Positions 21,928-33,119 of a DNA stretch of 64,000 bases are shown here, one piece after another. A program made the position numbers and the translations under genes. The notes below the pieces were generated by a model. The model was not told the DNA's origin. It saw nothing but the letters and a program-made list of their open reading frames with translations, and searched no databases. Positions within the stretch are counted from its first letter, which is position 1; each line of letters opens with the position of its first letter. Where the stretch lies: positions 3,720,001-3,784,000 of the forward strand of contig NC_134161.1 in NCBI RefSeq assembly GCF_033958435.1, in the 5' to 3' direction. Source of the stretch: Carettochelys insculpta (Eukaryota > Chordata > Testudines > Carettochelyidae).

Positions 21928-22200
21928 GTTGATTCTACCCAGGCTTGTGGATGGAGGGAGGAAGTGGGCAAAGGGGACAGTTGCCCTGGAGCTCCAGCCG
22001 CCACCACAGCTGAAGTTCCAGGCCCCTTTGAAACGCCATGGTGGTGCTGTGCTGCCACGCCATGCGCAGTAATGAGGGAGCGGATGCAGGTGGGCAGGAC
22101 TGATTTTTTCCCTATCCCCGCCCAAAAAGGTGCGGGGATCCTGGGCCCCCACCCCTCTTCCTCCTGGACCCTCTGTGGCTGTCTGCCCCACTGACTCCAT
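21928..22200 (+). repeat. GC-rich dispersed repeat, copy 2
   Basis: CTGGAGCTCCAGCCGCCACC, then GGCCCCTTTGAAACGCC, then GCTGTGCTGCCACGCCATGC align with copies at 9400-9700 and 37530-37760. The overlapping open frames on both strands (99-102 codons) are not supported as genes. Confidence 0.55.
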
Positions 22201-22611
22201 CTTTCAAGCCATCAGACCATTTGATGCTAGTTAAAATTAGAAATCAGAGGTATTGTGTGACTATATTCAGTGGATGGCTAACAAACACCCTTAAAGCTTC
22301 TTAGCATTAGAACAGAGCTGTCAAGGTTTGAAGATTGCCAAGGGGCAATTTGTTGAGTGAGACATACATTTTTAATAAACTGTATTTTACTTCAGTGATG
22401 GGCAAGTTATTAAGCAGTTTGACAGCGAGGTGCATGAAAAAATGGAAGTGTACCTTCAAGGTAGACTATTTTTGGCAGATAAGGGGAAAAAAATCAGTAG
22501 GCTGGAGGCCATGAAAAACAGAAGTGCAGATAAAGAGATGATGCTTCTATTTACATGCACAGAAAGTAGATAATGTTAATAAAGTAGGGAGGGGTGGATA
22601 TTATTTTTTGT
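22201..22611. other. unassigned sequence upstream of a CR1 end
   Basis: It may be a diverged continuation of the adjacent CR1, but I see no readable frame. Confidence 0.35.
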
Positions 22612-22858
22612 GCGACTTGAGCTAGATAAATTCATGGAGGTTAGGTCCATTAATGTCTCTTAGCCAGGACCGGTAAGGAATGGTGTCCCGAGCATCTGTT
22701 TGTCAGAAGCTGGAGATGGTTGTCGAGAGAGAGTGCTTGATCGCTACCTGTTCGGTCCACTCCCTCTGGGGCACCTGGTATTGGCCACTGTCAGCAGACA
22801 GGTTACTCGGCTGGACGGATCTTTGGTCTGACCCAGTATGGCCGTCCTTATGTTCTTA
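22612..22858 (+). mobile_element. CR1-like LINE 3' end, second 3' type
   Basis: GCTAGATAAATTCATGGAGG, AATGGTGTCCCGAGCATCTG, CTCTGGGGCACCTGGTATTG, TTTGGTCTGACCCAGTATGG and the terminal CCTTATGTTCT follow a 3' end I recall from turtle and crocodilian CR1 relatives. It lacks coding sequence. A shorter copy lies at 36293-36410. Confidence 0.7.
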
Positions 22859-23312
22859 AGGGTCCTGAAAATGGGCATACTACTGCAAGGATCAGCATGA
22901 AGAAGACTCTACTGGAGAGAAGGTGCTAAGTCATGGAAATAAAACTTGCATCCCTCCAACTAATGAAGCCAACATTTGACTACAACTGATAATGGGAATG
23001 ATCTGGAGGCTTCATAGTGTGACCTCTTCAAAAGACTCGGAGAACACTTTGCAAGCTTTGCAAACTCTTGTACAATTACATACTTTGTCCAGTAAAAATA
23101 ATAATTTGATAAGAAAACACCGGGGATCCTGATCTCTCTTTGCATGAAAAGTACTATATAAAGTCGAGGTTTTTATTGTATAAGAACCACATACATCTAC
23201 TACTGAAATGCAGCCGCATCTGGTATGAAACACAGCAGCTGTTTGACTTTGTGCCCAGTAATCTGCACAATGGTTTGGAACAAGAGATGAAGAATCCTGT
23301 GTCTCGTTTCAG

Positions 23313-23475
23313 AGAGGTAGCCGTGTTTGTCTGTATCCGCACAAACGAGAAGTCCCGTGGCACCTTAGAGACTAATGGATTTTTGGAGCCTAAGCTTTCA
23401 TGGGCAAAGACCCACTTCATGCCTCTGTTAGTCTATGAGGTGCCACGGGACTTCTCGTTGTTTTTGCTGTATCTA
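23313..23475. mobile_element. PLE inverted pair
   Basis: Left antisense half: TTTCAGAGAGGTAGCCGTG, AGAAGTCCCGTGGCACCTTA, TAAGCTTTCATGGGCAAAGA. Right sense half: CTCTGTTAGTCTATGAGGTG, CCACGGGACTTCTCGTTG. The sense half starts downstream of the hammerhead boxes, and the antisense half has ATGAAG where CTGANGA is expected, so no complete core survives. A possible short duplication (CTGTGTCT and CTGTATCT, one mismatch) flanks it. Confidence 0.8.
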
Positions 23476-24378
23476 GGAGAGAGTCAAGCAGGAATTTAAG
23501 GAATCAGAATGTGATTTGTCCTAGTTGGAATTTGGCCAGGAGTTCCTGATTAACACTTTTTGTCCTGCCAAAAGAACAATGGGATTATCTGTGTCCTTGG
23601 TCAGGAGGAGGCTGCTTTTTATTTCTCATCTCTGAAGCACAGTATTCCGTATGGTGTCCCTCCCTCCTTGAGCCTTTAATGAAAGCACTCTGTGGGAAAT
23701 GAGCCTTATGTTATTACCTGAATAGAAAAAACTCGCTGCTTTTTGACTTTTGTAGTTAGCATTATGTGGCTTTGTGGGAAATGGTGAAATTGGAGACAAT
23801 ACTCTTTTCTCTTCTGCTCGAAGATGGGTTAGGGTGGAAGAGAGCTAGGACTCCGGTTAACAACATGAAACTCTGGTTCTAACCCTGGTCAATCAGAATT
23901 CTTAACCTCATTTCTTTCTCCAGTGAATGCCCTTGAGCTTGTTTGCATTTTTATTTCAAGGCTTCCATGGAGAATGCAAACAGGCAGGAGGAGGAAGTCA
24001 TCACACGAATACACAGCTCCATCTGCGGTCCTTCTTTTTGTGGCTCCGTGAAGACTATGGTCCAATAGGAGATGACAACATCTGGAAATCTGGGTTTCTC
24101 CTTGCCCAGAGGAATCACTTTTAAACAGCCAGGTCTTCACCCTGACACATTAAAAATCTAAGAAACAAACATAGGCATACACATAAATAAGCCTGGGAAT
24201 TTTCTAACTCGTCACCGTTGAGGTGGGTGTCTGTGACTAGACATGCATGTGCGGACGCACGCATACACGTCTCTCTATATGTCGGACCAGAGTCTCGGCT
24301 AGAAAAATCAGTGTCATTCTCTTGAAGTGAATGGAGAGATTCTAATTTATACCAGCTCTGGATCAGCTCAAACATTTG
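23476..24378. other. unassigned unique sequence
   Basis: No gene or repeat is recognised between the PLE and the CR1. Confidence 0.5.
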
Positions 24379-25289
24379 ACTGGGTTGCACCCTCAGCCAG
24401 TTTGCGGATGACCTAAAACTAGGGGGAGAGGTAGATATGTTGGAGGGTAGAGAGAGACTCTAGATGGGCCTGGATAAATTGGAGGACTGGCCTAAAAGAA
24501 ATCTGATGCACTTCAATAAGGAGAAGCGTAGAGTCCTGCACCTGGGGCGGAAGAATCCCAAGAATTGTTATAGGCCGGGGACTGACTGGCTCAGCAGCAG
24601 TAGGATGGAAAGGGACCTAGAGGTTTTGGTGGATGAAAAGCTGGATATGAGTAAACAGCGTGCCCTTGCAGCCAAAAAGGCTAACGGCATACTCGGGTGC
24701 ATTAGGAGAAGCATTTGGAGCAGATCTAGGGAAGTAGTTATTCCTCTTTATTCGGCACTGGTGAGGCCACATCTGGAATAGTGTGTGTCCTGTTTTGGGC
24801 CCTGCCCCCCAGTATAAAAAAGATGTGGATTTGCTGGAGCAGGTTCAGCGAAGGGCAACAAAAAGGATTAAGGGTCTGGAGCACAAGACCTATGAGGAGA
24901 GGCTGAGGGATTTGGGCTTGTTTAATTTCCAGAAGAGAAGACTTAGAGGTGATTTAATAGCAGCCTTCAACTTCCTGAAGGGGAGCTCTAAAAAGGAGGG
25001 TGAGAAACTGTTCTCAGTGGTGTCAGATGGCAGAACAAGGAGTAATGGCCTGAAGTTGAAGAGGGAGAGGTCTAGGTTAGATATTAGGAAAAACTACTTC
25101 ACCAGGAGGGTAGTGAAGCATTGGAGTGTGTTGCCTAGAGAGGTGGTGGGTTCTCCATCCCTTGAGGTTTTTAAGTCCTGGCTGGACAAGGTCCTGGCTG
25201 GGATGACTTAGTGGGGTTCGATCCTGCTTGAAGCAGGGGACTGGACTAGATGACCTCCTGAGGGCCCTTCCAGCCCTGTGATTCTGTGA
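24379..25289 (+). mobile_element. CR1 LINE, young subfamily, 5'-truncated
   Basis: It starts within the RT at CTLSQFADD; the catalytic FADD box (24401-24412) is intact. It reads through the thumb region ([20 protein letters not shown]) to a stop TAG at 24779-24781. The frame then shifts and continues 24783-25211 (QVQRRATKRIKGLEHKTYEE, SNGLKLKRERSRLDIRKN). The 3' region ends CCAGCCCTGTGATTCTGTG, the CR1 3' terminus. It is very similar by eye to the minus-strand copy at 28631-32386 and shares its stop and 7-nt insertion. Confidence 0.9.
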
Positions 25290-26239
25290 AACATACGTGT
25301 GTTGTGCAGACTGTGACATAAGGAAGGGTTTGCACACGTGTAAAACTGGCTCCTTCGGCCCAACTCCTCAAACGTATTTAAGCTCCTAATGCCTACTGAA
25401 ATAGGGCAAGTTCCTCAAAGGTAGGCAGGCTTTTCACATCTAACCTGTGTCTCCAACTCTGGAAAGTGTCTGAAAACCAAAAAATGCAATGCACAGTTGC
25501 AGTTAATATTCTAGCTTGTACCTGTAAAGACAACTTGAGAATACAACTGGTAAAATCGTCAGTTTAGTTGAGGGGAAAATAAAATGGTTTATTTTTAATT
25601 TCTGGGAGGTTTTTCTGCAAAAGCTGAAAAAGTTGGGTTTCTGAACTAATTTTTTTCAGGTTTTTTACCAAAAATATTTTTAAAGAATTTTGTTTATTAA
25701 CAAAAAGCTTCTCTTGGAAAAAAAAAACTAACCTTTTCTAAAGACCTATGATGACTTGTGCAATGGGAATGGGCTGCCTTCGTATTTGGGTCTTTAGAGT
25801 CGTCTTTTGGAGTGAAAGTATAAATTAAGCATTTGTGTAACGGAAGCTAAACTGAGGCTACGTTCTCCAGAACAATGTTTGAGGTGGGTACTGCTAACTA
25901 GCTCTTTAGTTGCCCACAAGAGAGCACTCTGCCATTACTAAGAGTGTATATGCTTGCAATGCTTCTGGAGATCAGGAATGTTAAGATCGCTTCTCCAGCA
26001 ATAAAAGAAGCAACACCCACCCCTGAAAATACACAGGTGATGACTGTAAGTAATAAACGGGGATCTTTCCCCTTACCTCCACCCCTCAAACAGGCAGCAC
26101 AGTGGGAATTCATGTACTACATTATTACTTGCAAATATACTGCAGGGAAAGTAGGCTGGCAAAGCAAAATGAGGAGAGAAGACCTTAGAGTTAGAAGGAG
26201 ACTCAGGAAACATGAATTTTCTTTGTGGCTCCCCCACAT
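25290..26239. other. unassigned, AT-rich in 25500-25740
   Basis: No feature is recognised. Confidence 0.45.
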
Positions 26240-26425
26240 TTCTTGTGTGTTCTGGACAAATCACTGAGTGCCCAGCTGCCCTTGAGATATCTCAGTCTCA
26301 GGCCTTTTGGAAATCTCTCTGTGCCTCAGTTCCCTATCTGCAAAATGGGGATAGTACCCCTTGCCTACCTTGCAGGGGCATTGTGAGGCTAATGCCATAA
26401 TTGTGTAAGAGGTGCTCTGATACCA
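26240..26425 (+). repeat. MIR/CORE-type SINE, 3' half
   Basis: GGACAAATCACTGAG, CTGTGCCTCAGTTCCCTATC, TGCAAAATGGGGATAGTACC, TTGTGAGGCTAATG and GGTGCTCTGATACC follow the MIR order from the CORE to the 3' end. Confidence 0.75.
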
Positions 26426-27271
26426 TGGGGATGGGAGCTCCACATGTCCCTGGATAGACAGCCACAAGCTCACCTGCTCAGCAGGAGAGAACTGTGACTA
26501 TAGTTACCCTGGTTAGTGGGAAAATCAGTTTTACAGACACACATCCAGGTGCGTGAATTGCATAGATGAGAGAGCTCCAGCTAAATTCGAGTTTTATCAC
26601 CATCCACACAGTGGGAGGTCAAAGGGAAAAACTCTCCCGCTGACTTCCCTTACTCCTCGCGACTGCCAGAAGTACCTGGGGTCGACGCTGGTGCTCTGAC
26701 CATTTGATTTACTGCATCCCTACTAGGCGTGCTAAATCAAGCTCTGGAAGATCAACTACCAGTGTGTCGATCTATCCATAAACACAGACCCACTCTCATA
26801 GGTTTGCTCTACTTCATTCCCTGACGGTGGGATTTGCCTTTCCTCTATGCGGGCTGCCATTTGCGCAGCACGACGAACGTTCTCGTTAGTCTTGTGCACA
26901 AATGTTTCCTTGTCACTTCCCTTTCCCAATCACATCCTTCTGCTGGAGTTCTCCGTCCAGGGTGTGTATCTTGCAATAGAATGAGACGATCAGTTTCTGT
27001 GACAGCCTGTGTCTAATCTGACAGAACTATTCCAGGTGAAAGAAGACCATCAAACGACTGAATAAAGTCCCCCTTGCTTCTCTCTCTGTCCCTTTTTTGC
27101 AGATTCTCTGTGCCTTGGTCCCCTAGCGATAAGGTTTTGGAAGCGCAGCAAGGAGCTTTTTCCTCAGCCTCCAGTATTTCATCCTGCTGCAGGTGTGGCC
27201 TGGCTCCTGAAGGTGGTCTTATGGAGCTGGGCGTGTGTGAACGTGATGGGATATTCTGAAAGGACATATAT
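26426..27271. other. unassigned unique sequence
   Basis: Nothing is recognised. Confidence 0.45.
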
Positions 27272-27385
27272 GCATAGAATCCCAGGGCTGGAAGCAACCT
27301 CAGGAGGTCACTGAGTCCATCTCCCTGCCCAAAGCAGGACTGATGCTAACTAAATCATCACAGCCAGGACGAAGCATCTAACTCA
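27272..27385 (-). mobile_element. CR1 3' end fragment
   Basis: AGAATCCCAGGGCTGGAAGC, AACCTCAGGAGGTCACTGAG and CCAAAGCAGGACTGATGC are the antisense of a CR1 3' end. It is short and 5'-truncated. Confidence 0.75.
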
Positions 27386-28213
27386 TTGTGAGACAATTAA
27401 TTAAAATTCAAGAGGTTCATATTCTCTGCCCCCGCCCTGCCCCTGTGTATTTTAAAGGGAGAATGAAAGAGTGCCCAGGCTGGTCATGCTTTCCTCTGCG
27501 CAGGGCTCAGAATTAGTGTGAGGAGAGGAAAGGTGGCTTGTGCAGCTCCAGGAATAAGCCAGAGCTGTCTAAGGCTGCTCTAAATTATGCCAGCTGGTAT
27601 GTCCCTTTCCTCCCCTACAAGTGGCTGTTAAACAGCTGGGAATCACTGGTGCAGCAGGCGCAATCTCTAGGCCTCCTGTAATCTATCCAAGGGTTCCCCA
27701 GCATAAGCGCGATCCATAGCTGAGCTGGTAGGCCAGCTTACCGATGACTGACTCATCTGCGAGGTGGATGAAAGTAACCAGAAAGATGTCGCTGCAATTG
27801 GCTTGATTCTAAGTTTAGCGGCTTCTCTGCTCTTAAGTGCAATGTTTAATGAACACAAAGTAGCCCAATGGGAGAAGTGTGCGAAGAGCCACGTGTCTCT
27901 GTTGGACTCCACACAAACAGAAGCGGGGCCCTTTCTCTTTCCCCTCCTGGGGCTCAAAGATGCTCACCCTGCTGTCTCCGTCTCAATGTCATTTTCCTCA
28001 CGATGTGAGCTAGAACTAATCTGGAGCAGCTGCTTCATTTCTAAGTGTCCTTCAGGGACCCCCTCAGCAGACACTTTGCAGAATATAATGATGACATTCT
28101 AACGAGCATTAATGCACATGTTGTCATTTTTTCTATATTTACACTTCCCACAGGAGGCATAGTTCTGAGAGAGAGAGGGAGAGAAAGAAAGTTTGTCTGC
28201 CTTGCCCAGCTCA
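27386..28213. other. unassigned unique sequence
   Basis: No gene is recognised. The frames at 27667-27957 and 27764-28102 overlap on opposite strands without support. Confidence 0.45.
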
Positions 28214-28233
28214 GACACTGAAGGTCTGTCTTT

Positions 28234-28235
<2 letters not shown>

Positions 28236-28314
<79 letters not shown>
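28236..28314. repeat. (CA)n microsatellite, about 79 bp
   Basis: An uninterrupted dinucleotide tract of roughly 39 units. It is flanked on both sides by ACACTGAAGGTCTGTCT (28214-28230 and 28310-28326), so a local duplication encloses it. Confidence 0.95.
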
Positions 28315-28316
<2 letters not shown>

Positions 28317-28554
28317 AAGGTCTGTCTGTCTCTCTCACATAAACGCGCGCAAAGAAGCTAATTACAGACCAGAAAGGGCCCTGGGCTGAAGGTCCTGGGT
28401 TGAAGATGGGCAGTGTGACATTTCCTGTTTGCAGACCACTGACTGAGGGCTGGATTCGGCTCCTAGTAAAGACAGCAGGAGTCTTTATTCAGGTCAAAAG
28501 ACACTGCAAATCAGAGGCCTAACGTGAAGCCTGTGACCTACCCAAATTGCACTG

Positions 28555-28630
28555 AAATTATTATTATTTATTTGAGCCATGGTAGTGCCAAAGGCTCTCC
28601 AACTGAGATCAGGGCCCTTTGGTACTAAAT
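28555..28630 (-). repeat. MIR-like SINE, left part (split by CR1)
   Basis: TTATTTGAGCCATGGTAGTG, GCTCTCCAACTGAGATCAGG and GCCCTTTGGTAC match the antisense 3' part of the same SINE seen whole at 53960-54200. The rest of this element resumes at 32387, after the CR1. Confidence 0.7.
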
Positions 28631-28649
28631 GCAGAATCACAGGTCTGGA

Positions 28650-31546
28650 AGGGACCTCAGGAGATCGTCTAGTCCAGCCCCCTGCTTCAAGCGGGATCAA
28701 CCCCCGCAAAGTCATCCCAGCCAGGACCTTGTCCAGCCGGGACTTAAAAACCTCAAGGGATGGAGAATCCACCACCTCTCTACGCAGTGCAGTCCAATGC
28801 TTCACCACCTGCCTGATGAAGTAGTTTTTCCTAATATTTAACCTAGACCTCTCCCTCTTCAACTTCAGACCATTACTCCTTGTTCTGCCATCTGACACCA
28901 ATGAGAACAGTTTCTCGCCCTCCTTTTTAGAGCTCCCCTTCAGGAAGTTGAAGGCTCCTATTAAATCACCTCTAAGTCTTCTCTTCTGGAAACTAAACAA
29001 GCCCAAATCCCTCAGCCTCTCCTCATAGGTCTTGTGCTCCAGACCCTTCATCATTTTTGTTGCCCTTCGCTGAACCTGCTCCAGCACATCCACATCCTTT
29101 TTATACTGGGGGGCAGGGCCCAAAACAGGACACACACTATTCCAGATGTGGCCTCACCAGTGCCGAATAAAGAGGAATAACTACTTCCCTAGATCTGCTC
29201 CAAATGCTTCTCCTAATGCACCCGAGTATGCCGTTAGCCTTTTTGGCTGCAAGGGCACGCTGTTTACTCATATCCAGCTTTTCATCCACCAGAACCTCTA
29301 GGTCCCTTTCCCTCATACTGCTGCTGAGCCAGTCAGCCCCAGCCTATAACAATTCTTGGGATTCTTCCGCCCCAGGTGCAGGACTCTACGCTTCTCCTTA
29401 TTGAAGTGCATCAGATTTCTTTTAGGCCAGTCCTCCAATTTATCCAGGCCCCTCTGGATTCTCTCTCTACCCTCCAATGTATCTACCTCTCCCCCTAGTT
29501 TTGTGTCATCCGCATACTTGCTGAGGGTGCAATCCAGTCCCTCATCCAGGTCATTAATAAAGGTGTTGAATAACACCGTCCCCAGAACTGAGCCTTAGGG
29601 CACTCCGCTTGAAACAGACCGCCATCCAGATATTGAGCCATTGACTACTACCCGTTGGGCCTGACCATCAAGCCAGCTTTCTGTCCGTCTTATAGTCCAA
29701 GGATCCAATCCATATTTCCTTAACCTATGGACAAGAATGTTGTGGGAGGCGGTATCAAAAGCCTTGCTGAAGTCAAGGTATATCACATCCACTGACTTCT
29801 CCGTGTCCACAGAGCTTGTTACCTTGTCATAGAAACTAATCAGATTGGTCAGGCAAGACTTGCCCCGGTGAATCCATGTTGGCTACTTTTGATCACTTTC
29901 CCCTCTTCCAAGTGCTCCAAAACAGATTCCTTGAGGATTCCCTCCATTATTTTCCCAGGGATTGAGGTAAGGCTGATGGGTCTATAGTTGCCTGGATTGT
30001 CCTCCTTTCCTTTTTTAAAGATGGGCACTACGTTTGCCGCCTTCCAGTCATCCGGTGTCTACCCCGACCTCCAAGAGTCTTCAAGGATAATGGCCAAAGG
30101 TTCAGCAATGACCTCTGCCAATTCCCTCAGTTCCCTGGGGTGCATTAAATCCAGACCCATGGACTTGTGCACATCTACTTTTTCCTAGATAGCTCAGATC
30201 TTGTTCCTTCCCCACAGATGGCTGCCCTCCACCTTCCCATACTGCATCGTCTAGGACTGTCATGGGGAAGTTGACTTTGTCCGTGAAGACTGAGGGCAAA
30301 AAACGCATTGAGTACTTCAGTTTTTCCAGAATCATCTGTCACTAGGTTACCTCCCTCATCCAGTAATGGCCCCACACCTTCTCTGAGAACCTGTTTATTG
30401 TTCACATGCCTCTAGAAACCCTTCTTGTTACTCTTCACATCCCTTGCCAGCTGCAGTTCCAATTGTGCTTTTGCTTTCCTGATTACTGCCCGGCATTCTC
30501 TAGCCGTATGTTTATACTCCTTCTTAGTCAACTGTCCATGTTTCCATTTCTTGTATGCATCCTTTTTGAATTTAAGCTGACTAAGGATTTCCCTGTTCAG
30601 CCAAGCCGATTGCCTACCACGTTTGCATTTCTTACTGTGTAGGGGGATCGTTTGTTCTTGTGCCTTCAGTAAGACTTCCTTAAAATACTGCCAGTTCTCT
30701 TCCAACTCCTTTCCCCTTCATCTTCATTTCCCAAGGGATCTTGCTCATCCGTTCTCTCAGGGAGTCAAAGTGTGCTCTTCTGAAATCAAGGGTCTGTATG
30801 TTACTACTCACCTTTCTTTCTTTTGTCCCGATCACGAAGTCTACGATCTCATGGTCGCTGCAGCCCAGGTTCCCTCCCACTTCTATTAGTTCTTCCCTGT
30901 TTGTGAGCAGCAGGTCAAGTTGCGCACGACCCCTGGTCGGTTCCTTCAGCACTTGTACCAAGAAGTTATCCCCAGCGTTCTCCAAAAACTTCTTGGATTG
31001 TCTGTGTGCTGATGTATTGGTCTCCCAACAAATGTCCGGATGATTAAAGTCTCCCATGAGAACTAGGGCCTGTGATCTGGAAGCTTCACTTAGCCTCATC
31101 TATCTCATCTCCCTGATCTGGCGGTCTATAACACACCAACTACAACATCACCTTTAAGCTTAAGTCAAAGACACTCAACTGGATTTGCTCTTTCCTTATA
31201 CTGGAGCTCTGAGCAATCATACTGCTCCCTCACACAGAGCGCAACTCCTCCTTCTTTTCTCCCCGTCTGTCCTTCCTAAACAATTTATAACCTTCCATGA
31301 CCGTGCTCCAGTTATGCAAATCGTCCCACCAAGTCTCCATTATTCCAACCACCTCATACTTGTTTGACTGTGCCAGGGCCTCTAATTCTTCCTGTTTGTT
31401 CCCCAGGCTTCTGGCATTAGTGCACAAGCATCTTAGAGAAGGGGCCAATTGCCCCGCTTTCACCTCTTCACCCAGAAAACCCACCTGATTGTTCCCCCCT
31501 CCTTGCCCCCTTACCTCAGGACTTGTGTCACCTTCCCCCGACAAAC
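28650..31546 (-). pseudogene. CR1 ORF2: APE endonuclease and reverse transcriptase, broken
   Basis: ORF2 would cut target DNA and reverse transcribe CR1 RNA. Endonuclease motifs in order are CTNARS and ETWW (within 31544-31230), GDFNHPD (31054-31034) and CSDHE (SDH at 30851-30859). RT motifs are YLDFSKAFD (29810-29595 block) and catalytic YADD (29505-29516). The C-terminal signature SNGLKLKRERSRLNIRKN lies near 28850. Breaks: a stop in GVP*GSVLG near 29597, a one-base loss near 29340 relative to the copy at 24.4 kb, further frameshifts between 30100 and 31230, and a TAG plus 7-nt insertion near 29130 shared with the other copy. The order and spacing fit a roughly 960-codon CR1 ORF2. Confidence 0.9.
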
Positions 31547-31549
31547 CTA

Positions 31550-32386
31550 GTTTAAAGCCTTCCTCACTAGGTTTGCAAGCCTGCCCGCAAAGATGCTCTT
31601 TCCTCTTTTCGTGAGGTGGAGCCCTTTTCTTCTCAGCAATCCCTGTTCACGAAACAGAATCCCATGGTCAAAGAAACCAAATCCTTCCCTGCTACACCAC
31701 CTACGCAACCATGCATTTACCTCTGTGATTCGACGATCCCTACTCGGACCCCTTCCTTCCACAGGGAGGATAGACGAGAAGACCACTTGTGCTCCGTATT
31801 CCTTGATCTTCCTTCCAAGGGTTATGTAATCTGCCGTGATCTTGTCAAAGTTGTTCTTGGCTTTATCATTTGGGTCCTACATGAAGAAGTAGGAAGGGAT
31901 AATGGTCTACAGGTTTAAGAATTTGTGGCAGGAACTCTGTAATATCCCGAATTCTAGCTCCAGGCAAACAGCAAACTTGCCAGGATTCTAGGTCCGGGCG
32001 GCAGATGGATGACTCCGTTCCCTCCGAGGAGGGAGTCCCCGACCCCCACCACTCGTCTTTTTCTCTTGGGGTGGTTGTCATAGAACTCCCATGCCTTCTA
32101 AACTGGAGACTCTTTCAGATACCTCCCAGGGATTGTATCAGCCCCAATTATCTCTCCTGAATCACCTGTGGAGAGAGGCTGAAAGCGGTTACTTAACTCC
32201 ACTGGAATTGGAGAGACTTGAACTGGTTTTCTCCTCCTGGAGGTAACGTGCTTCCAGTTCTCCTCCTTGTTTTGGGTAGCCTGCTGTTCTTGCAGTATTA
32301 GCTGTTGCCTTTTATCCAGAAAGTCTTCACCCTCTCTGATGGACCTGAGGGTTGATATTTGTGCCTCTAATTCTTCCTGTTTGTTC
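31550..32386 (-). pseudogene. CR1 ORF1 with GDSL-type esterase domain, broken
   Basis: After an N-terminal helical stretch (NKQEELEAQISTLRSIREGE), the esterase domain shows GVGDSLL with the GDS codons at 32032-32040, then CCLPGARIRDITEFLP, the block equivalent to HVGTND disrupted by a frameshift, QVVFSSILPVEG, and HLTKRGKS bearing the catalytic His. SGNH/GDSL esterase domains in CR1 ORF1 are established. At least two frameshifts (near 32010 and 31870) and a stop upstream break it. The start is missing because the element is 5'-truncated. Confidence 0.85.
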
Positions 32387-32590
32387 CCTACACACAGGAA
32401 GAGACGGTCCCTGCCTCAGAGACCTAACAAAGCCGAATTAGATGAGGTAAAGAGTGCAAGAAAGAAGCAAGGATGATCCCTGTTGTAAAGAAGGGGAGTT
32501 GAGGCCAAGAGAGAGAGAATGTTTTGTTTTGGGCCAGGAACTGTGTCCAAATTTCTTGACTCTCAGGCCAATGCTTTAGCTGTAGGCCCA
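32387..32590 (-). repeat. MIR-like SINE, right part (split by CR1)
   Basis: ACACACAGGAAGAGACGGTC and CCTGCCTCAGAGACCTAAC continue the element left at 28630. They are followed by GGGGAGTTGAGGCC and CTTGACTCTCAGGCCAATGC, the antisense of the SINE head region. A few bases expected between the halves are missing and no target duplication is visible. Confidence 0.7.
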
Positions 32591-33119
32591 TCTTTCCTAT
32601 GAGCTATATTGGGGATGAATTTACAGTGTGCTTATTGCATTGTCTTTTCTGCTTTCCGGATGAGGATGATGAATGGAGGATATTTAGGGCCAGCGTGTTG
32701 GACCTCTCTTGACGAACCCATTACGAAATTCAATGGCTACAGAAAACTGTTATTACCAATATCATTTCCTGTGCGCAAAATTGTTACAATGTGTCTGACC
32801 CTTTTAAAAGAGGATCTCATGCATCTGAAATCTATTCTGGTCAGTTTGTCTCCAAAGGGAGAAATACGTCCTCCCTCCTCAACAGGAACGGCTGTCATAA
32901 AAACAAACAACTAAATGAAAATATGTAGGCTTCGTAATACTTCACAATATGCACAGCTGAAATGGATAAGGTCGAAGCAATGCCCTCTGTTTACCAATTT
33001 TATAAGAAGGAAGATAGTATCAAATAAATGTATCAAAAGATTTTTCTCTCTCTCTCTTCCCCCCGCCCCCCAGTCCTCCCTGCTGCATTATCCAAATCAG
33101 GAGTGGATTTCCAGCTGGT
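32591..33119. other. unassigned, with a CT/C-rich tract near 33040-33072
   Basis: No gene is recognised. Confidence 0.45.

Larger units (their letters stand above)
28631..32386 (-). mobile_element. CR1 LINE, long copy with ORF1 and ORF2, 5'-truncated
   Basis: The minus strand runs from the ORF1 coiled-coil-like segment (near 32385) through an esterase domain, an APE endonuclease, RT and the C-terminal region to the 3' end at 28631 (TGTGATTCTG). At about 3.75 kb it is close to full CR1 length (about 4.5 kb). Its 5' start falls inside ORF1, as in target-primed reverse transcription that stopped early. Several frameshifts and stops make it non-functional. It interrupts a MIR-like SINE (28555-28630 and 32387-32590), so it is younger than that SINE. 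Confidence 0.93.

Noticed and set aside
28041..28338. CVCVCV and similar frames
   Set aside because: Translation of the (CA)n microsatellite.
28631..32386. functional CR1 able to mobilise
   Set aside because: Multiple frameshifts and stops in both ORFs, and 5' truncation in ORF1.
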